A stretch of DNA of 64,000 bases from Kallotenue papyrolyticum (GTDB lineage: Bacteria > Chloroflexota > Chloroflexia > Chloroflexales > Kallotenuaceae). This document shows, in pieces, positions 51,712 through 61,536 of the stretch. Made by a program: the position numbers and the translations under genes. Positions within the stretch are counted from its first letter, which is position 1; each line of letters begins with the position of its first letter. The notes beneath the pieces were generated by a model, which saw only the letters and a list, made by a program, of their open reading frames with translations, was not told the DNA's origin and made no database searches. The DNA is taken from positions 2,100,001 to 2,164,000 of the forward strand of contig NZ_JAGA01000002.1 in NCBI RefSeq assembly GCF_000526415.1. Reading direction: 5' to 3'.

Positions 51712-52364
51712 CTCATGCGCTGGCTGGTGTCAGGTCGGCGGCTTCTTCAAGGGCTTCGGCGAGGGCGCGTGGGAAACCGTCACCGGCCTGTGGGGGCTGG
51801 GCAGCGCCGCGGTCAAGGCGGCGCTGGGTGATGAGGAGACGCGCGCGAAATACGCGGCGCTGTGGGACGCCGTAGGGTGCGAACAAGCTCGGGATGCTCG
51901 GCAAAGTGGACGATCTGGCACGAACGGGCGATCGGCTGGCGGATGGCTCGCGGGTGGTGCGGCGGCTGCCGTGTGTCGGCGCGGCGCCGGTGCCGAAGGT
52001 CGCAGGCTTGGCGAAGCCGCTGGATGCGTGCTCGCCCTCCGCGATTCTGGCCGCGAACATGGGGGCGGTAGGCATTGTGCGACCGGCGCAGACCGCGGCG
52101 CATCATATAGTCGCCGCTGGCTCACCGAAGGCGGCGCAGGTACGACGTATTCTGGCTCGCTTCGGGATTGATATCAACGACGCCCACAACGGCGTATTTC
52201 TCCCAGACACACCAACCAGAGCTGTGCCAGGGATGTACCATCGTACTTTTGTATACTATCGCGAGATTAACAGTCGCTTGGCGGAAGCCACGACCAGAGA
52301 ACACGCGCTGGAAATCCTCGATGATATCCGTTCCGAACTCCTGAATGGAACATTCCCACGCTAA
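51712..52364 (+). pseudogene. Frameshifted C-terminal fragment of an AHH-nuclease polymorphic toxin
   Basis: Two adjacent frames make one protein. The first (to about 51875) reads 'GGFFKGFGEGAWETVTGLWG' and 'VKAALGDEETRAKYAALWD', a helical pre-toxin region. A frame change near 51875-51885 then continues as 'ANKLGMLGKVDDLARTGD', then 'ILAANMG', 'QTAAHHIVAAGSPKAAQVRR', 'FGIDINDAHNGVFLP', 'HRTFVYYREINSRL'. The AHH motif with following His and Asn defines the AHH nuclease toxin family. The nuclease part could be translated alone from the ATG at 51894. There is no delivery or Rhs repeat region. The immunity gene follows after 11 bases. Confidence 0.75.
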
Positions 52365-52375
52365 GGAGAACACGC

Positions 52376-52942
52376 ATGAATGTCTATGAACTCGCTCCTG
52401 CTCCCGATCTGTATCAACATTTTGTCCTCGTCAGGGAGGAGCAGTGGAGTGATCTGACCAGCCGCTTTGATGGCATGCCGATCGGCTCTGCTTGGACACC
52501 GTTTGAGGTTGCACTGCTTCGAGATGACACCGAGGATCACAGGAATCGCTGGCCCAGCGACTTCCCGACCCTGGGTACAATCCCTGTATTTAGCCAGCGG
52601 GCGGTAGAGGCGTTACAGACGATGTTGACGGATAATGGTGAGCTCCTGCCACTATATTGTAAGGATTGTGAGGGCGGCAATTATTTCGCCTATAATGTAA
52701 CGCGCGTCGTTGGTGCGCTCGATGAAGCCCGCTCACAACTCAAATATTTCAAGGATGGCGGTATCATGCGCGTCGTGCGCTATGAGTTTCGGCCGGATCA
52801 GCTGATGGATGCGGTCATCTTCAAGATCCCCCAGCAGCGTCGATCGCGCGTGTTCGTTACGGATACGTTTGTTCAGCGCGCGCATGCGGCGCACCTGGTA
52901 GGTTTTGATTTCAGGCCAGTGTGGTCAGCTCTGACTCCGTAA
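52376..52942 (+). CDS. Imm11/DUF1629-like immunity protein
   Basis: A 188-residue soluble protein, intact, with AAGGAG upstream of its ATG. 'FSQRAVEALQTMLTDNGELL' and 'YFAYNVTRVVGALDEARSQL' are the core blocks of the Imm11 (DUF1629) family, followed by 'IFKIPQQRRSRVFVTD'. Imm11 proteins are common neighbours of nuclease toxins of the AHH group and neutralise them by binding. Its place directly after the toxin fragment supports this. The composition is visibly less GC-rich than the flanking suf genes, a sign of transfer. It is the only undamaged gene of the segment. Confidence 0.75.
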   Translation: MNVYELAPAPDLYQHFVLVREEQWSDLTSRFDGMPIGSAWTPFEVALLRDDTEDHRNRWPSDFPTLGTIPVFSQRAVEALQTMLTDNGELLPLYCKDCEGGNYFAYNVTRVVGALDEARSQLKYFKDGGIMRVVRYEFRPDQLMDAVIFKIPQQRRSRVFVTDTFVQRAHAAHLVGFDFRPVWSALTP

Positions 52943-52951
52943 CAGGATGAA

Positions 52952-53649
52952 AGGGGCTATACAAACTTCTTCGGGCCCGAGCCGGAGGTAGCCGGCGGGC
53001 TAGGAGCAGCACCGTTCTCGACGCCGCGACACACCCGGGGCGCGTCACGCGCCTGGAGTATCACTTCGATGGTTGGCTGGGCGATGATGTGCTGGAGTCG
53101 TTTCCCTGCTTGATTGTGACTGCGCGCCTCAAGCAGGTCAGCGAACAGGCGGATCTGACCGGCTCCTCTTTCGATGAGGCACTGGTTACGACATCCGCGA
53201 CGTTTCGCGAACTCTACCCCAATCGGAAGCTCCCGTCGTTTGCCTGGCTGAAGGTACATGGGGTCGCTGGCCGCGCCGACTTCGGCCTCGCACCGGGCCA
53301 TCGTCTGGTTGTTTCAGAACGGGCCTATGATGTGTTGCGCCCGTATCAGCTGGAGCATGCTATCGTCGAGCCGTTTGGCGGATTTCGTTTCGACCACGCT
53401 GTCGGCGACACCGACTACAGCCCGCTATGTGAAGGTCCCGATCTCGATCTCGTGCGTGCGCTGACGCAACGCCTCACGGTTCCGTTGCTGGCCGAGGAAC
53501 GCATCCGCACTCCGCAGGAGGCGCGCGCAGCGTTGGATGCTGGCGCATGGGCGGCAATCGTCGGCGCGGCGATTACCCGGCCACAATGGATCACTGCACA
53601 CAGTGTCGCAGCGATTGAACAGCGCCCCAGCCTATCGGGCGAGGCGTAG
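52952..53649 (+). pseudogene. Decayed second immunity-like gene fused to a NanE tail
   Basis: Three pieces can be read. An N-terminal piece, 'NFFGPEPEVAGGLGA' (about 52958-53010), has no start codon in its frame. After a frame change near 53010 the protein continues 'TVLDAATHPGRVTRLEYHFDG', 'GDDVLESFPCLIV', 'LPSFAWLKVHGVAGRADFGL' and 'LVVSERAYDVLRPYQLEHA', which resembles small proteins found beside AHH/Imm11 genes. From about 53398 the frame runs without a stop into NanE sequence. A GTG at 53089 could start a shortened chimera. Loss of start, a frameshift and the fusion indicate decay. Confidence 0.65.
53398..53649 (+). pseudogene. nanE: C-terminal fragment of N-acetylmannosamine-6-phosphate 2-epimerase (NanE)
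   Basis: About 83 codons match the end of NanE: 'TDYSPLCEGPDLDLVRAL', 'PLLAEERIRTPQEARAALDA' and 'AAIVGAAITRPQWIT', the last strands and helices of its TIM barrel including the phosphate-binding region. The N-terminal two thirds of the enzyme, with the first barrel strands, are absent and replaced by the immunity-like gene in the same frame. It cannot be an active epimerase. It marks the right edge of the inserted segment. Confidence 0.72.
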
Positions 53650-53820
53650 CGCTTTGTGCCGAGCCGCGATGGTATGCGCACGGGCGAGCAAATCGCTGCA
53701 ACTATCTATCCATAGCCGCGCACACGGTTAGATAGCCATGGCATTCATGGTGGTTCCGTTGCTGGCTGCGCCGAGGATCCACGAGATAGCCTGCTCCTCC
53801 GTGGATTACCGTCATCCCCA

Positions 53821-53856
53821 GACACCAACCGGCGACCGATGCCGCCGGTTGGTGTC
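53821..53856 (-). terminator. Terminator of the Rieske-rhodanese unit
   Basis: A perfect 14-bp stem (53821-53834 with 53843-53856) with an 8-base loop, 16 bases past the rhodanese stop. The arm shares ACCAACCGGCG with the hairpin at 12621. Confidence 0.65.
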
Positions 53857-53872
53857 AAGATGATCTGGCGTG

Positions 53873-54730
<858 letters not shown>

Positions 54731-54796
54731 GGCGTCCTCCAGTCACATTGTGGTGCTGCAGGCCGCAGAGCGCGTGTCTCTCCCGGTGTCTGCGGC

Positions 54797-55111
54797 CTAG
54801 ACTTCGACCTGGACCTCGTTGCCAACCACCCGCACGGCGTAGGTCTGCACCGGGACGACCGCCGGCAGCGTGCGCGGCCGTCCGCTGGCTAGATCAAAGA
54901 CCGAGCCGTGCAACGGACATTCGATCGTGCACGTGTCGGTGTCCACCTCGCCCTCAGCCAGCTCAGCGTAGGCGTGGCTGCAGATGTTGTCGATGGCGTA
55001 GAACGTGCCCGCACAGTTGACCACGGCGATGAACTCGCCTTTCAGGCTGACGGCTTTGGCCGTGCCGCTGGGAATCTCATCCACTGTGGCGACCGTGACG
55101 AACTCGGCCAT
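54797..55111 (-). CDS. Rieske-type [2Fe-2S] ferredoxin
   Basis: A 104-residue soluble Rieske domain. The cluster ligands are C44-x-H46 in 'NICSHAYAEL' and C65-x2-H68 in 'ECPLHGSVFDL'. This is a stand-alone electron-transfer protein of the kind that feeds dioxygenases or sits in suf operons. The start is the ATG with AAGGAG upstream; an earlier in-frame codon would overlap the promoter. It has its own consensus promoter and a terminator separates it from sufB. Confidence 0.93.
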   Translation of the reverse strand: MAEFVTVATVDEIPSGTAKAVSLKGEFIAVVNCAGTFYAIDNICSHAYAELAEGEVDTDTCTIECPLHGSVFDLASGRPRTLPAVVPVQTYAVRVVGNEVQVEV

Positions 55112-55133
55112 GCCAATCTCTCCTTTGTTGCTC

Positions 55134-55162
55134 AAGATACTATACAATCGCCGGCTTGTCAA
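55134..55162 (-). promoter_or_regulatory. Sigma70-type promoter of the Rieske-rhodanese pair
   Basis: Minus-strand TTGACA (55162-55157) and TATCTT (55139-55134) with a 17-base spacer, ending 22 bases before the start codon. Both hexamers are close to consensus. Confidence 0.75.
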
Positions 55163-55177
55163 TCCCGGCAGCCATGC

Positions 55178-55209
55178 AAAAGCGGGGCAGAGGCTACCCT
55201 CCGCCCCGC
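55178..55209 (-). terminator. Intrinsic terminator of the suf operon
   Basis: On the minus strand a 12-bp stem with one mismatch and a 4-base loop (55209-55182) is followed by TTTT, 16 bases after the sufB stop. Confidence 0.75.
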
Positions 55210-55224
55210 CTGCTGCGGTGGCGC

Positions 55225-56643
<1,419 letters not shown>

Positions 56644-56697
56644 GCTTGCTCTCCTTCGTCACCGGCGCGCTGCGCCGGCAACGCCTAATCCTCTGCA

Positions 56698-57099
56698 CTA
56701 GGACCACAACTCATCGTCGTCGTAGGCCTGATCGGCGGCGCGATACACGCCGACCTTGACCGCCTTGAGCCCCAGCAGCGCGCACTTCAGGCGCGTGTAG
56801 CCGATCGGAATACCCAGCAGATCGAGCACCTCCTGCTTGCCGATGGCACGCACCTCGTCCAGCGAGCGGCCTTTGATCAGCTCGCTGAGCATCGAGGCCG
56901 CCGCTTGGCTGATCGCGCAGCCGCGCCCGCTGAAGCGCACATCCGTGATCACGTCCTGGTCGATCTGCAGATCGAAGCGCACCTGGTCGCCGCACAGTGG
57001 GTTGTACTCCTCCTGGCTGACGGTTGGCGCCGCCAGCCGTCCACTGTTGCGTGGATGGCGCGCGTGATCAAGGATGTTCTGCTGGTAAAAATCGTCCAT
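56698..57099 (-). CDS. sufU: SufU-type zinc-dependent sulphurtransferase
   Basis: A 133-residue IscU-fold protein. Zinc/sulphur ligands C36 ('NPLCGDQV'), C61 ('SGRGCAISQAA') and C106 ('RLKCALLG') are all present, and the insertion between the second and third Cys ('IKGRSLDEVRAIGKQE') is that of SufU rather than IscU. SufU takes persulphide from SufS. The start lacks a clear ribosome site. It lies 131 bases after sufS and 54 before sufB. Confidence 0.94.
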   Translation of the reverse strand: MDDFYQQNILDHARHPRNSGRLAAPTVSQEEYNPLCGDQVRFDLQIDQDVITDVRFSGRGCAISQAAASMLSELIKGRSLDEVRAIGKQEVLDLLGIPIGYTRLKCALLGLKAVKVGVYRAADQAYDDDELWS

Positions 57100-57230
57100 A
57101 GTTGTATCTAGATGGCCAATCGGGCGTCCAGCGCCTGAGTGTAGTGTACCAGATCGTCAGGATCCGGCGCCGCTGCCTGCCAGATGACCCATATTGCGAC
57201 GCTGATGTTATCAGTTGCTGGTCGCTGGTC

Positions 57231-58472
57231 TTAGCCAAAAATTTCTTTACATTTCCACAGCGCGGCGACGAACTGGTCGATCTCCGCGGTGGTGGTGTAC
57301 AGGTAGCATGAGGCGCGCGCCGTAGCGGCCACGCCCAGCCGCTCCATCAGCGGCTGACAGCAGTGGTGCCCGGCGCGGATCGCCACGCCGTGGCGGTCCA
57401 GCACCGCCGCGACATCGTGCGGATGCACCCCTGCCAGGTTGAAGGCGATCACCCCGCCGCGCTCCTCCGCCGGTGGCCCATACACCGTCACGCCCGGGAT
57501 CGCGCGCAGCTGCTCCAAGGCATAGGCCGTCAGCTGCTGCTCAGCTTGGTGGATCGCCGCCATGCCGATCGCGCTCAGGTACTCTGTCGCCACGCCCAGA
57601 CCGATCGCCTCGGCGATCGCGGGCGTGCCGGCCTCGAACTTGTGCGGCAGGTCGGCCCAGGTGCTGCGGCGCAGACTCACCGTGCGGATCATCGAGCCGC
57701 CGCCCAGAAACGGCGGCATCGCCTCCAGCAGTTCGCGCCGCCCCCACAGCACGCCGATGCCGGTCGGGCCGCACATTTTATGGCCGGAGAAGGCCAGAAA
57801 ATCGATGCCCAGCGCCTGGACGTCCACGCCCAGATGCGGCACGCTCTGCGCGCCGTCCACCAGCGTCAGCGCGCCCACCGCGCGCGCCGCCTGCGCGATG
57901 CGCGCCACCGGGTTGATCGTGCCCAGCACGTTGGACATCTGCGTGACGGCTACCAGCCGCGTCCGCTCGGTCAACAATCTTTCAAGCTGCTCCAGCGCCA
58001 GGCGGCCCTCGGCGTCGATTGGGATGAAATCCAGCTCGGCGCCGGTCTGCTCGGCTACGATCTGCCAAGGCACCAGATTGGAGTGATGCTCCATCTCGCT
58101 CAGCAGGATGCGATCGCCGGGCTTGAGATTGGCGCGGCCCCAGGCATAGGCCACCAGGTTGATCGCCTCGGTGGTGTTGCGCGTCCAGATCACCTCGCGC
58201 GCGCTGCGCGCATTGATGAAGCGCGCCACGCGCCGCCGCGCCTGCTCCAGCGCCTCGGTGGCCAGCTCCGAGAGGCGATACACCCCGCGGTGCACGTTGG
58301 CGTGGTAGCGGCGGTAGTAGTCGTTCATCGCCTCGATCACCACCAGCGGCTTTTGCGATGACGCGGCGCTGTCCAGATAGGCCAGCGGATGGCCGTTGAC
58401 CTCCTGGTGCAGGATCGGAAAGTCGGCGCGAATGCGCGCGATGTCTAGCGCTGGCGCGATAACGTGACTCAT
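57231..58472 (-). CDS. sufS: Cysteine desulphurase SufS
   Basis: A 413-residue PLP enzyme of group II desulphurases. 'YLDSAASSQKPLVVIEAM' near residue 30, 'RNTTEAINLVAYAWG', 'SEMEHHSNLVPWQ', the PLP Lys in 'FSGHKMCGPTGIG' (about 223) and the catalytic Cys in 'GHHCCQPLM' (about 370) are all visible. It removes sulphur from cysteine as a persulphide for SufU or SufE. Two GTG codons lie directly before the ATG used. The gap to sufD contains a repeat-like pair of hairpins. Confidence 0.96.
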   Translation of the reverse strand: MSHVIAPALDIARIRADFPILHQEVNGHPLAYLDSAASSQKPLVVIEAMNDYYRRYHANVHRGVYRLSELATEALEQARRRVARFINARSAREVIWTRNTTEAINLVAYAWGRANLKPGDRILLSEMEHHSNLVPWQIVAEQTGAELDFIPIDAEGRLALEQLERLLTERTRLVAVTQMSNVLGTINPVARIAQAARAVGALTLVDGAQSVPHLGVDVQALGIDFLAFSGHKMCGPTGIGVLWGRRELLEAMPPFLGGGSMIRTVSLRRSTWADLPHKFEAGTPAIAEAIGLGVATEYLSAIGMAAIHQAEQQLTAYALEQLRAIPGVTVYGPPAEERGGVIAFNLAGVHPHDVAAVLDRHGVAIRAGHHCCQPLMERLGVAATARASCYLYTTTAEIDQFVAALWKCKEIFG

Positions 58473-58487
58473 CACCACACCGTTTGC

Positions 58488-58540
58488 CTAGGGGCAGCCC
58501 TTGCGGTTGCCCGGGCGGGGACCAGCCCCGCCCCCACGGG
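58488..58540. repeat. Tandem hairpin, intergenic repeat-like element
   Basis: Two adjacent GC-rich stem-loops fill the sufD-sufS gap. One pairs GGGGCAGCC with GGTTGCCC imperfectly around a TTGC loop. The other is a perfect 8-bp stem GGGCGGGG / CCCCGCCC (58513-58533) with a 5-base loop. The pattern 'GGGCAACC..GGCTGCCCCTA' resembles short interspersed palindromes common in Chloroflexota genomes. No second copy is seen in this window. Confidence 0.45.
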
Positions 58541-58548
58541 AATATGCG

Positions 58549-59733
58549 TTATAGTTTGGCTTCGATCAGCTCCAGCACGCGCTGCTGCACCTCCTCCAGT
58601 GGGATGCGCTCGATCACCGCGCTGAAGAAGCCGATCACAATCATGCGCGTGGCCTCTTGGCGGCTCAGCCCGCGTGCCATCAGGTAGAAGAGCTGCTCTT
58701 CGTCGATCTGGCCGCTGGTCGAGCCGTGACCGGCCTTGACCTCGTTGGCGTCGATCTCCAGGCCGGGGATCGAATCCGAACGCGCCTTGTCGGACAGGTG
58801 CAGCGAGGCATCGCGCAGATCGGAATTGGTGCCCTGCGCGCCCTTTTCGATGTCGATCATGCCGTCGAAGACGCAGTAGGCCGTGTCGGCGACCGCGTTG
58901 CGGAAGTCGATCTGGCCCTCGGTGTCGCGGCCAATGTGCTTGACAGTCGGCGCCCACAGCAGTTGCTGCGCGTCGGTGCCGAAGCTGAAGCCATACCACT
59001 CCAGCCCGGAGCCGTTGCCCTGCAGATCGACCTGCATGTTGACGTTCTGAACGCTCGCGCCGGTCGCGCCGGCCAGCCACCAGATGCGCGCGTCGCGTCC
59101 GGCGATGGCCCGCTGCGCACCGAGTTGGTAGGCGTGCCGGCCCAGCGTCTGAAGGCTGATGAAGCGGATCTCGCTGCCGTCACCGGCGAAGAGCTCGGCC
59201 ACCGGCGCCGACAGGCCATACTGCTCCAGGTCGGGCGAGCGGAACTCTTCGATCACCGTCACGCGGCTGTTGGCTTCGGTGATCACCAGCGTGCGCGGAA
59301 AGATCGCCGTCCCGCCCGCAGGCAGGGTATAGACGATGCGCACCGGCGCGCTCGCTTCTACGTTGCGTGGCACGTGCACCACCACGCCATCCTGCGCCAG
59401 CGCGGCGTTGTAGGCCACGAACTTGTTGTGCTCGGCGGGCACGGCGCTGCCCAGGTAGCGCAGCACCAGCTCGCCCCGCTCGCGCAGGGCGGTCTGCAGA
59501 TCGGCAACATAGACCTGCGGATCGTCGCTGCTGATCTCCACGCCGGGATACACCGGCCGCAGCCCATCGAGCTGGAAGTCCTTCAGGTCGGTGCGCCGCC
59601 AGAAGGGCAGGGCAAGCTGCCGCGCGATCTCCAGGGCGCGTCGCCGCTGCTCGGCCAGCGGCCCGTCTTCGAGCTGCTCGGCGGTCAGCTCGCCCAGCGC
59701 CGGCAGGGTGTGCAGATCGCTCTTAGCTAGCAT
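58549..59733 (-). CDS. sufD: Fe-S assembly protein SufD
   Basis: A 394-residue SufD, the SufB paralogue. Typical blocks are '[20 protein letters not shown]', '[16 protein letters not shown]', '[16 protein letters not shown]' and C-terminal '[20 protein letters not shown]'. It forms the SufBC2D complex and is needed for iron entry. Its start overlaps the sufC stop by 11 bases, with GAGGTG upstream. The order sufC-sufD is conserved widely. Confidence 0.96.
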   Translation of the reverse strand: MLAKSDLHTLPALGELTAEQLEDGPLAEQRRRALEIARQLALPFWRRTDLKDFQLDGLRPVYPGVEISSDDPQVYVADLQTALRERGELVLRYLGSAVPAEHNKFVAYNAALAQDGVVVHVPRNVEASAPVRIVYTLPAGGTAIFPRTLVITEANSRVTVIEEFRSPDLEQYGLSAPVAELFAGDGSEIRFISLQTLGRHAYQLGAQRAIAGRDARIWWLAGATGASVQNVNMQVDLQGNGSGLEWYGFSFGTDAQQLLWAPTVKHIGRDTEGQIDFRNAVADTAYCVFDGMIDIEKGAQGTNSDLRDASLHLSDKARSDSIPGLEIDANEVKAGHGSTSGQIDEEQLFYLMARGLSRQEATRMIVIGFFSAVIERIPLEEVQQRVLELIEAKL

Positions 59734-60529
59734 TGCCGAACACCTCTTCGCGCAGCCACTCGTAGCCCTTCTCTTCCAGCTCCAGCGCCAGCTCCGGCCC
59801 GCCCTCGCGCACGATCTGCCCGTCCATCAACACATGGACGCGGTCGGGCTTGATGTAGTTCAGCAGGCGCTGGTAGTGCGTGATCACCAGCACGCCCATC
59901 TCCGGATTCTGCTGCTTGATCGTGTTGACGCCGTTGGCCACGATCTTGAGCGCGTCGATGTCCAGACCGGAGTCGGTCTCGTCCATGATCGCGATCTTGG
60001 GCATCAACATCGCCATCTGCAGGATCTCCAGGCGCTTCTTCTCGCCGCCGGAGAAGCCCTCGTTCAGGTAGCGCCGTGCAAAGTCGGGCGCCATGTCGAG
60101 CAACTGCATGCGTTCGTTGAGCAGGCGGCGGAACTCGGCGATCGGGATTGCGGTTTCGCGTGGATCCTTGCCCTCCTGGGCGCGATGGGCGTTGATCGCC
60201 GCGCGCAGGAAGTTGGCGACCGTCACGCCCGCCACGGCCACCGGATATTGGAAGGCCAGAAAGATACCTAGCTTGGAGCGCTCGTCGGGCTCCAGCTCCA
60301 GGATGTTCTGGCCGTTGTAGATCACTTCGCCGTCGAGAACCTCGTAGCGCGGATGGCCCGCCAGGGTATAGGCCAGCGTGCTCTTGCCCGAACCGTTGGG
60401 CCCCATGATCGCGTGGATCTTGCCGGCCTCAACCGTCAGGTTGATGCCCTTCAGGATCTCTTTGTCCTCGCCCGCGATCTGTACGCGAAGATCGCGGATC
60501 TCCAGGTTGCTTGGCTTGCCGTTCGACAT
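59723..60529 (-). CDS. sufC: Fe-S assembly ATPase SufC
   Basis: A 268-residue ABC-type ATPase. Walker A '[14 protein letters not shown]' (about 39), '[20 protein letters not shown]' (Q-loop region), signature '[16 protein letters not shown]' (about 153) and Walker B '[16 protein letters not shown]' are as in SufC. It powers conformational change in SufBC2D. AAGGAG lies about 11 bases before the ATG. It follows the regulator gene by 34 bases. Confidence 0.97.
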   Translation of the reverse strand: MSNGKPSNLEIRDLRVQIAGEDKEILKGINLTVEAGKIHAIMGPNGSGKSTLAYTLAGHPRYEVLDGEVIYNGQNILELEPDERSKLGIFLAFQYPVAVAGVTVANFLRAAINAHRAQEGKDPRETAIPIAEFRRLLNERMQLLDMAPDFARRYLNEGFSGGEKKRLEILQMAMLMPKIAIMDETDSGLDIDALKIVANGVNTIKQQNPEMGVLVITHYQRLLNYIKPDRVHVLMDGQIVREGGPELALELEEKGYEWLREEVFGNAS

Positions 60530-60563
60530 GTGTTTCGTTCGCTCCTTCTATGCTTGCTTGGAT

Positions 60564-61316
60564 TTAGCAATGATCGGTAGCACGCTTGCGCGGTGCAGGC
60601 GCGGATGGGTCCACTGCGCATGGCGATCCGCGCTGATCGTCCGTCTGGCCTGCCGCGGTGGGCGGTTCGACCATGAATTGGCAGTCCACGTGGCCGTCCA
60701 CGATCCGGCGCATGAGGCGCACAGGCCGCCCCAAGACCTGCTCCAGCATCTGGCGCTCGATGGCGCAGACATCGCTGGTGCGCTGCGCGACGTCGTAGTA
60801 GGGACAGCAGTACTCGTGCAACATGATCGTGTCGCCCGTTTCGACGATGTTGATCGGCGTGCCGCGCGCGTCGAGCGCCGCTGCCAGCGCCTGCAGCCGC
60901 TCTTCGATGGCCTGCCCTTCGGCGTTGCCGGCGTATTCGCGCGCCAGCCGTTGCCCGACGCGTTGCAGCATGGCGCGCAGCGCGTCGCGCCCGTGCTGCG
61001 CCAGCAGCTCCTCCAGCAGCAGGCGCAGCAACACGTCGTAGCCCTTGGGAAACAGCGCCTGGGCTTTGTCGGTGAGCGCGTACAGGTAGCTGGGCCGCCC
61101 CGCGCCGCGGCGCACCGGCTCGGCGCGCACCAGCCCCGCCGCCGACAGACTCAACAGCGGCTCGCGCACGGCGTTGAGGCTGCTCACGCCCAGCGCCGCC
61201 TGCAACTGCTTGGCGCTCATCGGCCCATGGCGCTGCAGCAGCTCCAGAATGCGGCTGCTCGGCCCGCGGCCGATCAGACTCAGCACATCGTTGCTTGTAG
61301 GCTTGACCATCTCCAT
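60564..61316 (-). CDS. sufR: SufR-type Fe-S-sensing transcriptional repressor
   Basis: A 250-residue regulator. An N-terminal winged helix (about 18-85: 'RILELLQRHGPMSAKQLQ', 'LSAAGLVRAEPVRRGAGRPS') is followed by a helical domain and a C-terminal Cys cluster ('LHEYCCPYY', 'DVCAIERQM', 'VDCQF') that in SufR proteins binds an Fe-S cluster. With the cluster it represses the suf operon; when cluster supply drops it lets go. It is first in the operon, so autoregulation is likely. The predicted promoter is so close that the mRNA would be nearly leaderless; there is no ribosome site. Confidence 0.9.
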   Translation of the reverse strand: MEMVKPTSNDVLSLIGRGPSSRILELLQRHGPMSAKQLQAALGVSSLNAVREPLLSLSAAGLVRAEPVRRGAGRPSYLYALTDKAQALFPKGYDVLLRLLLEELLAQHGRDALRAMLQRVGQRLAREYAGNAEGQAIEERLQALAAALDARGTPINIVETGDTIMLHEYCCPYYDVAQRTSDVCAIERQMLEQVLGRPVRLMRRIVDGHVDCQFMVEPPTAAGQTDDQRGSPCAVDPSAPAPRKRATDHC

Positions 61317-61325
61317 CTGCGGTGT

Positions 61326-61354
61326 AGTTTAACACAGGAACGCGCCTCGGTCAA
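61326..61354 (-). promoter_or_regulatory. Predicted sufR-sufCDSUB promoter
   Basis: Minus-strand TTGACC (61354-61349) and TAAACT (61331-61326) with a 17-base spacer. The -10 ends only 9 bases before the sufR ATG, so the transcript would start at or within a few bases of the start codon. Confidence 0.65.
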
Positions 61355-61361
61355 TTTTGAC
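61350..61361. promoter_or_regulatory. Candidate SufR operator (GTCAA-TT-TTGAC)
   Basis: Perfect 5-bp inverted arms around a TT spacer cover the minus-strand -35 and a plus-strand TTGACA. A dimeric regulator bound here would block the suf promoter. Confidence 0.4.
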
Positions 61362-61373
61362 AGCAAGAACTGT

Positions 61374-61413
61374 TTTTATTGAGGAGTGGCGGATTTTATT
61401 GAGGAGTGGCGGA
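61374..61413 (+). repeat. Perfect 20-bp tandem duplication
   Basis: The unit TTTTATTGAGGAGTGGCGGA occurs twice head to tail at 61374-61393 and 61394-61413, in the sufR/M20 intergenic region. It may be a replication slippage product or a repeated regulatory element. Confidence 0.85.
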
Positions 61414-61536
61414 GGCTGGCTGCCGGCGGGCGGTCGCGTCCGTGCAGCACCGCGTCGATCCGGCTACAATACGGGCAGACAGCCGGAGACGCCGCCCACA
61501 CGCTGCCGGGCGCTCCGGTCGAGCCAAGGAGCAGGC

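Noticed and set aside
51605-52171. A single 188-residue plus-strand protein here
   Set aside because: Only its middle (pre-toxin helices) is protein-like. Before about 51730 it overlaps the GntR remnant out of frame, and after about 51880 it is the wrong frame of the AHH domain.
51565-53649. Transposase or integrase that moved the toxin segment
   Set aside because: No transposase, integrase, terminal inverted repeats or obvious target duplication are visible at the edges, so homologous or illegitimate recombination is more likely.
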